Positions 36,285 through 44,727 of a stretch of DNA of 64,000 nucleotides are shown piece after piece (positions within the stretch are counted from its first letter, which is position 1; each line of letters starts with the position of its first letter). The notes below the pieces were generated by a model. It saw only the letters and a list, made by a program, of their open reading frames with translations, did not search any database and was not told where the DNA came from. Location: the NCBI RefSeq assembly GCF_002002725.1, contig NZ_MUNW01000054.1, forward strand, positions 62,001-126,000, read 5' to 3'. Origin of the DNA: Sinorhizobium sp. A49 (lineage in GTDB: Bacteria > Pseudomonadota > Alphaproteobacteria > Rhizobiales > Rhizobiaceae). The translations under genes and the position numbers were made by a program.

Positions 36285-36731
36285 GTGACGCCCGATCATG
36301 ACGCGCAAGAGATCGGCTTGCTGATCATTGCAAGCTTTCGCCAGGTGACAGGTCGCAGCCTGATTGATCCAGCGGCGGACAGCCAATGGCTCTATGCGTC
36401 CGCTCCCTTTGCCGTGCTCGCACACGATCGATCCGATGATCCGCGCTTCATCTACGCAAACAAAACCGCCCAAGATTGTTTCGGCTATGGTTGGGACGAG
36501 TTTATCGGAATGCCGTCGCACCTTTCTGCACGGGCCCCTGAGCGTGAAGAAAGGCAGCGCTTTCTAGACAGCGTTTCTGCCCAGGGTTTCGTTGATAACT
36601 ATCGCGGCCTTCGCATCGCGAAATCCGGGCGGCGGTTCTGGATCGAACACGCCACCGTCTGGCAGCTTGCGCGCTCCGACGGCGAGTATCTCGGTCAAGC
36701 CGCCGTCTTTCATAGCTGGAAAGATCTGTAA
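36285..36731 (+). CDS. MEKHLA-domain (PAS-like) protein
   Basis: A 148-residue protein starting at GTG 36285 after AGAAGGGAA. Nearly the whole length is a MEKHLA domain: L-L-I-I-A-S-F-R-Q-V-T-G-R-S-L, F-I-Y-A-N-K-T-A-Q-D-C-F-G-Y-G-W-D-E-F, P-S-H-L-S-A-R-A-P-E-R-E-E-R, and the end R-R-F-W-I-E-H-A-T-V-W-Q-L, then Q-A-A-V-F-H-S-W. Such domains are PAS-related and thought to sense small molecules or redox state. No output domain is present. It follows the XRE remnant in the same frame, so the ancestral gene order may have been changed here. Confidence 0.82.
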   Translation: MTPDHDAQEIGLLIIASFRQVTGRSLIDPAADSQWLYASAPFAVLAHDRSDDPRFIYANKTAQDCFGYGWDEFIGMPSHLSARAPEREERQRFLDSVSAQGFVDNYRGLRIAKSGRRFWIEHATVWQLARSDGEYLGQAAVFHSWKDL

Positions 36732-36864
36732 CCCGCCCATCCAACCAGCTTTCGGCGACCAGCGGAACGCCTCAGGCGGTTCGCAGGATGCTCACCGAAT
36801 CTCTGGTTGCGCTCCATTGCCGTGCACGGGCCAGCGAAGATCATCTTCCACCCGTGTCTCCCTA

Positions 36865-38958
36865 TTATTTTGTGGCCGCCTTTAGCACGCCTTCCTGCAA
36901 GTCCGCCGCATCGGCGAGAATGGCGGCGGTCTCGTTCAGCAGGACGTCTTTCGCATTCTTGCGGGCGTTTTCGAGAGCAATATCCGCACTCAGGCTGCGC
37001 TCGTTGGCATAGAGACCATCATCTTCACCGGTGTTTTCGCCATCACCGGCCTGCGCTCGAGATTTGAGCCGATTTTCTCTATCAGCCAACTCTCTGCGAC
37101 GCTCGGCTTCGTTGAGGGAGATAACCCCTTTCTCGCGCTGCGCCTTCAGGTCTGCAATGTCCTTAAGCAGGCGTTGGAAATCCGGATTGCCCTCAACCCG
37201 TGCATCGTGGCGGCCTTGCAGTGTCGGCAGCACTGTCATGACAGTGTCGGCGGGCTGATACTTCGCGGGCTTGATCTGCGCCCACGGCAGGGCATTGTCA
37301 TAACTGGTCTCGCCAAAGGTCGTCGGATCGGAGAGCCCCGGCAAGCTGATATCCGGTGTCACGCCGCGCAGCTGCGTCGTGCCGCCGTTGATCCGGAAAA
37401 ACTGCGCAATCGTCACTTTCAGCTCACCGAATTCCGGCTTGTTGTTGCGAGCCATATCGTCGAGATTGACGACAGTTTGAACGGTGCCCTTGCCGAAACT
37501 GGGTTCGCCAACGATCACGCCTCGACCGTAATCCTGGATTGCCGCGGCAAAGATCTCCGATGCCGATGCCGACCCGCGATTGATCAGCACGCCCACAGGG
37601 CCGGTCCAGACAGGTGCTGAAAAATCAGCGCTTCTTATCGCGACCTTACCGTCGCTATCGCGTTGCTGAACGACAGGTCCCGTACCGATGAACAGGCCGG
37701 TCAAGTTAATCGCCTCTTCCAGGGAGCCGCCGCCATTGTTGCGCAGGTCAATGAGAACGCTGTCGACTTTCTCCTGCTTGAGTTCGTCGAGGAGCTTTCT
37801 GACATCGCGGCTGGCACTTCTATAATCCTTGTCTCCTTTGCGCCGGGCCTCAAAATCCTCATAGAACGCCGGCAGAGTAATCACCCCGACTTTGCGCGTG
37901 GCATCGCCCACTTTCACAGACAACACCGCCTTCTGGGCAGCCTGCTTTTCGAGGCTGATCTTGTCGCGCACCAGGCTGACAACCCGATGCGGGGCATCTG
38001 TTCCGGCATCCGCCGGCAAGATGTCCAAGCGCACGACGGACCCCTTCTTTCCTCGAATCAGTTGTACGACTTCATCAAGGCGCGTGCCGACCACTTCCTT
38101 TATCGCCCCATCCTTGCCTTGGCCGACGCCGGTAATGCGGTCTCCGACCGCGAGCTTGCCAGACAACTGGGCAGGCCCGCCAGGCACGAGTTCACGGATC
38201 GTCGTGTAATCGTCGCGCTCCTGCAGCACGGCACCGATGCCAACCAGCGAGAGTTTCATCGCGATATCGAAAGCGGCAGACGCGTTCGCGCCAAAATAGT
38301 CCGTGTGCGGATCAACCGACGTTGTGTAGGCGTTCATGAACGACTGGAAAACGTCGTCGCTCTTAAACTTGTAGGCGCGCTCGAGAGCGTTGGCATATCG
38401 CTTGTCGAGCGTTTCGCGAATAGCCGCGTCGCTCTTGCCGCCCAGTTTCAACCGCAACCAGTCGCTTTTGACGCGTTTGCGCCAAAGCTCGTTGCTCTCG
38501 GCCTCCGACTGCGGCCAAGGCGCTTTTTCGCGCAGCACGGCGTAGTTTTCCTGCTGGCGGAAATCGAAGCCCTGCTTAAGCAATTGGCGTGCATAGTCCA
38601 TGCGGTCGACAACGCGCTTGCCATAGACGTTGAAGATGTCGAACGGAATCTTCAAGTCTTTCCGCTCGATGGCGTCGTCGATCTCGCTGCGGTCCGCCAT
38701 GAAACTGTCGACGTCCGCTTGCAGGAAGAGCGCACGGTCGGGATCAAGGGACTCGATGAACCGATCCATGATCCTGGCCGACAAGGAGTCATCGAGTGGA
38801 ACGGGCTTGTAGCTGAAGCGCGTGAGAAATTTTGCGCTCAACTGAGCGGCTTTTGCCTGCTGCTTGACTGGCTCCAATACAGGCGGTGAAGCGACGTCAG
38901 CATATGCGGGCTGCACGACGGCAAGAAAAGCGCCAAGGAAGACGTATGAAATGCGCAT
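36865..38958 (-). CDS. prc: Carboxy-terminal (tail-specific) processing protease Prc
   Basis: A 697-residue S41 peptidase, close to the 682 residues of E. coli Prc. Order: Sec signal peptide (M-R-I-S-Y-V-F-L-G-A-F-L-A-V-V), N-terminal helical domain (about 30-230), PDZ domain (L-V-G-I-G-A-V-L-Q-E-R...V-P-G-G-P-A, about 235-330), catalytic domain with nucleophile in G-S-A-S-A-S-E-I-F and general-base lysine in F-G-K-G-T-V-Q, and the C-terminal DUF3340-like region (K-A-Q-R-E-K-G-V-I-S-L-N-E). It trims C-terminal tails of periplasmic proteins. The long Prc type is more usual in gammaproteobacteria than the short CtpA of rhizobia, so it may have come by transfer. Confidence 0.93.
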   Translation of the reverse strand: MRISYVFLGAFLAVVQPAYADVASPPVLEPVKQQAKAAQLSAKFLTRFSYKPVPLDDSLSARIMDRFIESLDPDRALFLQADVDSFMADRSEIDDAIERKDLKIPFDIFNVYGKRVVDRMDYARQLLKQGFDFRQQENYAVLREKAPWPQSEAESNELWRKRVKSDWLRLKLGGKSDAAIRETLDKRYANALERAYKFKSDDVFQSFMNAYTTSVDPHTDYFGANASAAFDIAMKLSLVGIGAVLQERDDYTTIRELVPGGPAQLSGKLAVGDRITGVGQGKDGAIKEVVGTRLDEVVQLIRGKKGSVVRLDILPADAGTDAPHRVVSLVRDKISLEKQAAQKAVLSVKVGDATRKVGVITLPAFYEDFEARRKGDKDYRSASRDVRKLLDELKQEKVDSVLIDLRNNGGGSLEEAINLTGLFIGTGPVVQQRDSDGKVAIRSADFSAPVWTGPVGVLINRGSASASEIFAAAIQDYGRGVIVGEPSFGKGTVQTVVNLDDMARNNKPEFGELKVTIAQFFRINGGTTQLRGVTPDISLPGLSDPTTFGETSYDNALPWAQIKPAKYQPADTVMTVLPTLQGRHDARVEGNPDFQRLLKDIADLKAQREKGVISLNEAERRRELADRENRLKSRAQAGDGENTGEDDGLYANERSLSADIALENARKNAKDVLLNETAAILADAADLQEGVLKAATK

Positions 38959-39337
38959 TCAGCGTTGATCCAATTCTTAATGCCGAGTGTCGATGTGCAA
39001 TCTAGGTGGCGCAATTATGGTTTTTTGGCAACCGTGTGGATCATGCGGCACATCTAACCGCCCTTCGACTCCTGGCGATTGAGTGTCGGGCCGCATGTCG
39101 GCGAAGCCGTCGTTTCCAAAATCTGACTGCGGAGGTTAGGCCGGATCTCCCGAAGATTCTCTCTCGCGCCTACCTGTTTTGTCCGACTTGGATAACATAA
39201 AATCCCTCCGGGAGTTCACGCATTGAAATGAACGGTCACGTAAAATGACTTCCTATTCCCGGTCAGTGCGGTCATGTGATGATTGAAGTTCGTCTGAGTC
39301 ATTGCTCGACGACCAACTGACCTAAAGAGCTGACAGC
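38959..39337. other. Divergent intergenic region between prc and the FabMG-like gene
   Basis: About 380 bases with promoters expected on both sides. GGTTTTTTGGCAACC (39016-39030) is an imperfect dyad. A 64-codon frame at 39006-39200 lacks a ribosome site and recognisable features and is not called. Confidence 0.4.
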
Positions 39338-40717
39338 ATGGAAAACCCGATCGCATTGAATCGCATCGCCGAAAACAACGTCTTCCGTAAGGGTGATGTT
39401 TTTGTCCTGTTCGGCGAACTGTTCGGTCGCGGATATGCGACTGGCCTGCTCGATGAAGCCCGGCGGGCTGGAATGGAGATCGTTGGCATCACGGTTGGAC
39501 GGCGCGACGAGAATAACGCGTTGCGGCCTCTGGACGCCGAGGAACTCTCGGCCGCCGAGGACCGATTGGGCGGACGGATTATCAACATACCTCTCATGGC
39601 TGGCTTCGATCTCGACGCGCCGGTCGAAGGCCCCACTCCCACGGACCTTCTGGCGAGCATGACGCTCGAGAGCTGGGAACAGGATACGCTCGACTGGGAT
39701 TACATCGCACAGTGCCGGGAGATCGCCACCGCCCGATTTACGAATTCGCTTGCGCAGGTCATGGCCGTTCTCGATGGAATGATTGCCGATGGCCGCAATG
39801 TCTTCTTCGCCCATACGATGGCCGGAGGTATCCCGAAGGCGAAGGTGTTCCTGGTCGTCGCCAATCGAATCTACAAGGGGCGTGGTTCCCGCCACATGTC
39901 GTCGCAAGCCCTGCTCGACAGCGATATGGGCAAGCTGATCCTGCAGAACTTCGACGAAGTCTCGGCAATCACATTTCGACATCTCATCGACTTCAGCGCG
40001 GCGATCCGCGAGCGCGTGGAGGCATCGGGTGCTCAGGTCCGGTATACGGCCTACGGTTATCACGGAACAGCAGTCCTGATCGACGGGAGCTATCGTTGGC
40101 AGACCTACACCAACTACACCCAGGGCTATGCCAAGATGCGGCTCGAAGGCATCGCGCAGGACGCCTGGGCAGCGGGTATAAAGGCAACCGTCTATAACTG
40201 CCCCGAAATCAGAACCAATTCATCCGACGTCTTCACGGGCATCGAGCTTCCCCTGATCCCGCTGCTGCTAGCCTTGAAGAAAGAGAACGGCGGCCAATGG
40301 GCAGAGGACCAGTGGCAGGCATGCCAGCAGCTTCTGGCAGACGGCTTCACGATGAACGATGTGATTCGGAAGATCACCGAGATGCAGGCCAACGAGGTCA
40401 TGCGTCCTTTCTACGACTTCTCGGCGTGGCCCATGGCAAACAGCCAGGCACAGTCCGATCTGACCATCGGCACGTCCAATGAGATCACGCAGATGCATCG
40501 GGACGGCAAGGCGATGATCAGCGACCTCCTGAGTGCGCTCGTCGTAGAGGCGACCGGCAAGCTCATTTTTGGCGAATCCTCAAACCCCGCCGGTCCCGTC
40601 CAGTGGCTCAACCACGATATCGTGGCGCGGCGACTGAACGCTTCCCACTTGAAAAGTGAGCCTGCCGGACACACCATCGCGCCAGGGACAACAGGCTCTC
40701 ACCTTGAGGTCGCCTGA
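39338..40717 (+). CDS. Putative enoyl-ACP reductase of the FabMG family
   Basis: A 459-residue cytoplasmic protein without signal peptide or membrane segments. It begins N-V-F-R-K-G-D-V-F-V-L-F-G-E-L-F-G-R-G-Y-A and continues with I-V-G-I-T-V-G-R-R-D, N-V-F-F-A-H-T-M-A-G-G-I-P-K-A-K and G-Y-H-G-T-A-V-L-I-D-G. This resembles the group annotated as FabMG enoyl-ACP reductases, described from metagenomic screens. There is no plain G-x-G-x-x-G cofactor motif, so the assignment rests on overall resemblance. It converges with the YcaO-TfuA operon, a hairpin in between, and probably is not part of it. If correct, it adds a triclosan-tolerant type of fatty-acid enzyme. Confidence 0.5.
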   Translation: MENPIALNRIAENNVFRKGDVFVLFGELFGRGYATGLLDEARRAGMEIVGITVGRRDENNALRPLDAEELSAAEDRLGGRIINIPLMAGFDLDAPVEGPTPTDLLASMTLESWEQDTLDWDYIAQCREIATARFTNSLAQVMAVLDGMIADGRNVFFAHTMAGGIPKAKVFLVVANRIYKGRGSRHMSSQALLDSDMGKLILQNFDEVSAITFRHLIDFSAAIRERVEASGAQVRYTAYGYHGTAVLIDGSYRWQTYTNYTQGYAKMRLEGIAQDAWAAGIKATVYNCPEIRTNSSDVFTGIELPLIPLLLALKKENGGQWAEDQWQACQQLLADGFTMNDVIRKITEMQANEVMRPFYDFSAWPMANSQAQSDLTIGTSNEITQMHRDGKAMISDLLSALVVEATGKLIFGESSNPAGPVQWLNHDIVARRLNASHLKSEPAGHTIAPGTTGSHLEVA

Positions 40718-40736
40718 CGGCTTCCCAATCTGGAGC

Positions 40737-40756
40737 ATCCCGCCTTCAAGCGGGAT
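40737..40756. terminator. Hairpin between convergent genes
   Basis: ATCCCGC (40737-40743) pairs with GCGGGAT (40750-40756) around a 6-base loop, between the FabMG-like stop and the end of the YcaO-TfuA operon. No clear T-run on either side. Confidence 0.5.
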
Positions 40757-40804
40757 CACTGAAGGTCCCGTCGATACCATTTACGAGCAGTAAGGGCGTT
40801 CCCG

Positions 40805-41467
40805 TCAATCCCGGAGCCGCTGTGGCGCCAGCGCCATCGTTTGCGCATAGGCGAGCGGCGACCGGTTGCCTGGCAGGTTTTCGTCCAGTACCAACGTTTT
40901 CAGATCGTCAGCGCGAATGTCGAGAGATATGGCCCGCTCGAGTTTGTCGATCGACCAGACCGCGTAGCCGAATGCCGGGTCAAATCCACAATCGCAGCCG
41001 CAATCGCCTTTGGCGATCTTCGACGGTCTTTCTGATAGGCACATGATCTGCGGTTTTGGTAGCTTGTAGCAATGCCCCTCATACGCATAACCATAAATCA
41101 CGCCAATGCTATTAATGTAATTCTTCGGAACGTTCATGCTGACAGGAAGGAAGCTATAATACTCCCCATCGAAAACGGCGATTGTTACGCCGTCGCCGAC
41201 AACTCCTGAGCTCTTCATTATATAGTCAATAATCTCTCCGATTCTTTTGCGGATCTCTTCAGCAATATCATTATTTCCAATGCGTTTTAGTTTTTCCTCG
41301 AGGTCAGCTATAGCTTCCCTGATAGCATCATCCTTATTCTTTCTTTCATAGAATTGAGCTGGTCGTCCATATAGTCTAACATCGCCTGGTCGATAATATC
41401 GATAGTCAATGATATCTTTTAGATTTTGCACGGTTCCAACAACGGGATTAACATAGCAACCACTCAT
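40805..41467 (-). CDS. Unknown 220-residue protein with GDCGCDCGF motif; candidate substrate of the YcaO-TfuA system
   Basis: A 220-residue protein from the ATG at 41467 (GGAGGGAAAG just upstream), 16 bases after the peptidase stop. It has no signal peptide. Parts: a Tyr-rich start (M-S-G-C-Y-V-N-P-V-V-G-T-V), a charged helix or coiled coil (about 43-83), a beta-rich middle (about 90-140), a cysteine cluster C156, C158, C160 inside K-G-D-C-G-C-D-C-G-F-D-P, and an amphipathic end. Roughly 41040-41460 is clearly AT-rich against its GC-rich neighbours, a sign of recent transfer or a different origin. I do not recognise the family. As the last gene of a YcaO-TfuA operon with a peptidase, it could be the modified protein or precursor. 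Confidence 0.7.
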   Translation of the reverse strand: MSGCYVNPVVGTVQNLKDIIDYRYYRPGDVRLYGRPAQFYERKNKDDAIREAIADLEEKLKRIGNNDIAEEIRKRIGEIIDYIMKSSGVVGDGVTIAVFDGEYYSFLPVSMNVPKNYINSIGVIYGYAYEGHCYKLPKPQIMCLSERPSKIAKGDCGCDCGFDPAFGYAVWSIDKLERAISLDIRADDLKTLVLDENLPGNRSPLAYAQTMALAPQRLRD

Positions 41468-41483
41468 CTTTCCCTCCTTTGGC

Positions 41484-42668
41484 TTACTTTGACGCGATGA
41501 TTTCGCGCCAGGCAAAATTCTCTTCGAGCAGCTCGGCCGCCGCCCCTTGCGCTGCGGCAGTGACGGCATCTGCCGCCTGCTCAAGACGCAGTACGTTCGG
41601 ATCAAGCGTTTTCAATGCGGTAGCAAGTGCAGCGCCCACCGCATCGCGTGCAGCGGTCAGTGCCAGCTTGAAATACAATGGCTTGGTGCTGAACGCCTCC
41701 GCCGTCGCCTGACGGAACGTATCGAATTCGTCCTGCCCCAGTTCCCGCAGGTCGACATCCAGAAGCCGTCTGTCGGCGCAACCATTCGCGACCAGATCGC
41801 GATGATAGAGCGCGACGATGCTGTCGAAGATGGCACCAACGAACGGCAGCGCGCGGTCGTGCACCTCGCGGGTAACCGCGGACATTTTCCGGAAATTGGT
41901 CGCCAGGCGGATCTGCGTCTCGGGGCTCGTCTCCGCAAAGCGGTTCAATTCGTTGTAGAGCAGCAGATTGCCTCTCGTTCGCCGCAAGAGCCGGTCAATT
42001 GCGGAATCGAAGTGCAGGAACGAGATCAGTGAAACACAGTCCGAAAAAGCTTCGGAGAACGAAAAGAAGTCGCCGTCAGGCGATATCACGGTTGGTATGC
42101 CCGTCTCCGAGAGCATGACCAGATGCCCGACCTCGTGCGCGATCGTATCGAAGTTCAACGCGTAGGGCCTCAGTATGCCATCGACGTCGGAACGGCCCAG
42201 TTCCAGAAAGCCGTAGCCCGCTTGAGCATTGTCCCAATCGACAAATGGAACGATTTCAAGCCTTGGAAAGGTCTGATCGAAGAACCAGTGGACCCGCCGC
42301 CCCAAATAGCTCTGCCAGATATCGAGAACGAAACGCACGCAGGCGTAGGCGTGAACAGCAAGAAATGGACGCGAGGTTGGATCGATGTTGTCGAAGTGCC
42401 GGTCAGGCCCCGGCCTCACCGGCGCGCGCCTTGCTCCGTCGAATGGCGGCAAGTTCGCGAAGCCGTAGGGCTGCTTGTCATAGAGCGGATCCGCGACATA
42501 CATGGAGAGGTCGCTAGGCCCCTCGCCTATTTCGTCGCGCGGTATCGACAACCACACGCGATCGGGCTGTTCGTATCCGGGAATAAAGGGTGGTTGAGGA
42601 TAGATCCAGAAGCGTGTGCCAATACGCGCATTTCCGGAGTCGAGGGCATCGTCTCGAATCAGACGCAT
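41484..42668 (-). CDS. Soluble M4-like (gluzincin) zinc metallopeptidase
   Basis: A 394-residue protein. The zinc motif H-E-V-G-H is at 178-182 (T-I-A-H-E-V-G-H-L-V) and the third ligand E206 with its helper aspartate is in F-S-E-A-F-S-D, equivalent to the N-E-x-x-S-D element of thermolysin. The 28-residue spacing is also near the M4 pattern. There is no signal peptide or prodomain, unusual for thermolysin relatives, so it acts in the cytoplasm. It is 35 bases after tfuA and directly upstream of the 220-residue protein. A leader-peptide protease or a maturation enzyme for that protein is a reasonable guess. Confidence 0.75.
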   Translation of the reverse strand: MRLIRDDALDSGNARIGTRFWIYPQPPFIPGYEQPDRVWLSIPRDEIGEGPSDLSMYVADPLYDKQPYGFANLPPFDGARRAPVRPGPDRHFDNIDPTSRPFLAVHAYACVRFVLDIWQSYLGRRVHWFFDQTFPRLEIVPFVDWDNAQAGYGFLELGRSDVDGILRPYALNFDTIAHEVGHLVMLSETGIPTVISPDGDFFSFSEAFSDCVSLISFLHFDSAIDRLLRRTRGNLLLYNELNRFAETSPETQIRLATNFRKMSAVTREVHDRALPFVGAIFDSIVALYHRDLVANGCADRRLLDVDLRELGQDEFDTFRQATAEAFSTKPLYFKLALTAARDAVGAALATALKTLDPNVLRLEQAADAVTAAAQGAAAELLEENFAWREIIASK

Positions 42669-42703
42669 CGCACAATTGCCCCCAACGATGGAAAATCCGG
42701 CAA

Positions 42704-43474
42704 TTAAGATTTCAATTTATAAGTGTTTACTAAATTTGAGTCAATGCCGCTCGCCTCGAGATCCCGGACAAAGGTGTTCGTTGCGACCCACGCATCGCGC
42801 ACTCGATGCCCTGCATTTCCCTGAAGCAGGAGGGTTCGCGCGCTTCGCAGCGCCAGGAGAGCATCCTGCTTCTTTTGTCCCACGATGTCCTTCCGAAGAT
42901 CCTTGAGCCCCTCCTCCCGCCACCCGGCATCCCGCAAAATCGCTTCGAACCGGCGCTCTCGAAAGTTCATGTTTCGCGCCATTGTTGTGAGCAAGTCGCG
43001 TTCAGCGGCGGTTAGGAAATTCCGGCGTTGCAGGTTTGCGAACATCCGCTGGAGATCGACCAGCGCGTCTGTCAAAGGAAGAAAGCCAAGCTCCGGCGGT
43101 CCCGAAAGAACAGCGACAGCATCATCGGGAGCAAGCCGCCAGCGACGATACCATCTGTAAATCACGCCGACGCCGATCATGCCGAATTCATTGAGTTCCG
43201 CCGCCCTGAGCGCGCCCATGCTTGCTGCTCCGATCACGACGATTCCTTGTGCCATCGCCCAGAGGATTTCCTTGTGTCGTACAGCCGGTCTGTCCTCGAA
43301 TTGACCGTCGATCAGGATCATCGCCTGCGGACGGAATGCGTGGGCGGCAAGCAGAATGTCGCCTTGCGCGGCGGGCTGCAGGTAGATGGCGTCGAGAACC
43401 GGCGCCGCCTCGGCCAACCGAAGCGTCGGACCAAGAAACACCAGGATCGGACCTTTTTCACTCGCATCGGCCAT
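42704..43474 (-). CDS. tfuA: TfuA-like protein (partner of YcaO in thioamidation)
   Basis: A 256-residue protein with all TfuA landmarks: L-V-F-L-G-P-T-L near the start, I-Y-L-Q-P-A-A-Q-G-D-I (30-40), L-I-D-G-Q-F-E (54-60), H-K-E-I-L-W-A-M (67-74), G-A-A-S-M-G-A-L-R-A-A-E-L (82-94), F-G-M-I-G-V-G-V-I-Y (97-106) and D-A-V-A-V-L-S-G-P-P-E-L-G. The ATG at 43474 is preferred over a GTG at 43534 inside the YcaO gene. TfuA was first seen beside the trifolitoxin genes of Rhizobium; with YcaO it is required for thioamide formation in methyl-CoM reductase and thioviridamide-like peptides. It lies nine bases after ycaO, so the two are co-expressed. Confidence 0.93.
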   Translation of the reverse strand: MADASEKGPILVFLGPTLRLAEAAPVLDAIYLQPAAQGDILLAAHAFRPQAMILIDGQFEDRPAVRHKEILWAMAQGIVVIGAASMGALRAAELNEFGMIGVGVIYRWYRRWRLAPDDAVAVLSGPPELGFLPLTDALVDLQRMFANLQRRNFLTAAERDLLTTMARNMNFRERRFEAILRDAGWREEGLKDLRKDIVGQKKQDALLALRSARTLLLQGNAGHRVRDAWVATNTFVRDLEASGIDSNLVNTYKLKS

Positions 43475-43482
43475 GTGAACAC

Positions 43483-44727
43483 TCACCGCAGGATCGAAAA
43501 GGGACTGGCGCCGGGAAGGATGGTTCTCACGCACTCAACGCCTGTTTCGGCGTCCGTTCCCACCGGCACAGCCAATATGGGCCCCATGCCGGCGGAAAGG
43601 ACTCTGTTCATGAGCGAGCCGAGATCCGAAACGGTGTCCGCTTCAGTTGCCCGCCGAGGCAATCCGGATGTGTCGGCAAGAATGAGCTGGCGGGCCTTGG
43701 CGACGATCCGGTCGGTGCTGCGCCTGTAGTGCTCTCGAGTTTGATCGTCTCGCGCGCCTGATATCGCCCCGGCCCGCGCGGACAAGGCTTCGAGCATCGC
43801 GCTTTCAGCCGCCGCAGCGATGCTTGGTCCCGCCGCATAGCCTTCGGTCGGAAGGGCAAGGATCGGTTCGCCGGGACCCGTCTCGATCGTCTGGCACCAG
43901 ACCACCGGAACATTTGCCGGCGAAGGGGCAAGCCAAAGACCGAAGGAAATGTGATGCTCGCCCGCAAGGGACAATATGTGATCAACGCCGTCACCCAGCC
44001 CGAGCGGGGACATGCGCATTCGATCGAAGAAGCCGTGGGTGGCGAAGGCACGAGCGATGGCGTCGCGCTCGATACATTCGAACAGTCCGTGCAGGAACGC
44101 GCCGAAGACGGTCCTGTGACAGGCGAGGCCGGTGGTCGTGCGCAAGAACAGGCCGTCATGAGGGGGGGGTGGATCCGTGTAGCAGGTGTGAACCAGCTCC
44201 AGGGGGACCGGTTGCGGGACGCCAGCCGCAACATCGATGCCGGTGATCCAGGGTATCGTCCTCTGACGCCAGCTCCCCTGGAGATCGGGTGCCAGCAGAT
44301 TTTCAAACAGGCCGCCAGCAATCTCGAGTTCATCCGCCGTCGTGGAAAATACCCGCTCCGGCGGAATGGCTTCGGCGTAGAACCGCTCGAGCGATTCCAT
44401 GAGCGCGCCCACTGCCGCTTCCGCGAGGGGAAGGCCTCGCCCGAGAGACGTGACTTCGGAGAGGGCGGCGGGTCGAACGGCTTGAACCACCGGCAGGCCG
44501 ATCCGGTCAAGTCCGGTCAGATCACCGAGCCGGGTTATGAGAGCACGATGGCAAAGCGGCAGTATTGCACGCAGGCACTGCTCAGCATCGTGCGGACCTA
44601 CTGGGCGCGAAAGGGGAGTGCACAGGCCGGAAACCACGGAGTGGTGAAAGGTTGCGAGCCTGCCGTCAAGACTTGACGGATCGTTCGATGCCGGGCCCGC
44701 TGGTTCAACGCTGAACGGCAACGCCAA
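43483..44727 (-). CDS. YcaO-family ATP-dependent cyclodehydratase/thioamide synthetase
   Basis: A 414-residue YcaO read from TTG at 44727. A TTG at 44721 stands at better distance from AGGAG, so the true start may be six bases later. Landmarks: T-G-L-D-R-I-G-L-P-V-V (71-81), the ATP/Mg helix G-R-G-L-P-L-A-E-A-A-V-G-A-L-M-E-S-L-E-R-F (97-116) and F-G-A-F-L-H-G-L-F-E-C-I-E-R-D-A. The C-terminus ends S-P-F-S-I-L-R, without the PxPxP of azoline-forming YcaOs, as in TfuA-linked enzymes. It activates a backbone amide by phosphorylation. It overlaps the upstream regulator gene by 23 bases. A run of eight G (C in the coding strand) at 44162-44169 encodes P-P-P. Confidence 0.92.
   Translation of the reverse strand: MALPFSVEPAGPASNDPSSLDGRLATFHHSVVSGLCTPLSRPVGPHDAEQCLRAILPLCHRALITRLGDLTGLDRIGLPVVQAVRPAALSEVTSLGRGLPLAEAAVGALMESLERFYAEAIPPERVFSTTADELEIAGGLFENLLAPDLQGSWRQRTIPWITGIDVAAGVPQPVPLELVHTCYTDPPPPHDGLFLRTTTGLACHRTVFGAFLHGLFECIERDAIARAFATHGFFDRMRMSPLGLGDGVDHILSLAGEHHISFGLWLAPSPANVPVVWCQTIETGPGEPILALPTEGYAAGPSIAAAAESAMLEALSARAGAISGARDDQTREHYRRSTDRIVAKARQLILADTSGLPRRATEADTVSDLGSLMNRVLSAGMGPILAVPVGTDAETGVECVRTILPGASPFSILR

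Noticed and set aside
39006-39200. 64-codon frame as possible RiPP precursor near YcaO
   Set aside because: Far from the YcaO operon, on the other side of the FabMG-like gene, without ribosome site or Cys/Gly-rich core.
39338-40717. FabMG-like gene as a member of the YcaO-TfuA operon
   Set aside because: It is on the opposite strand and convergent, with a hairpin in between.
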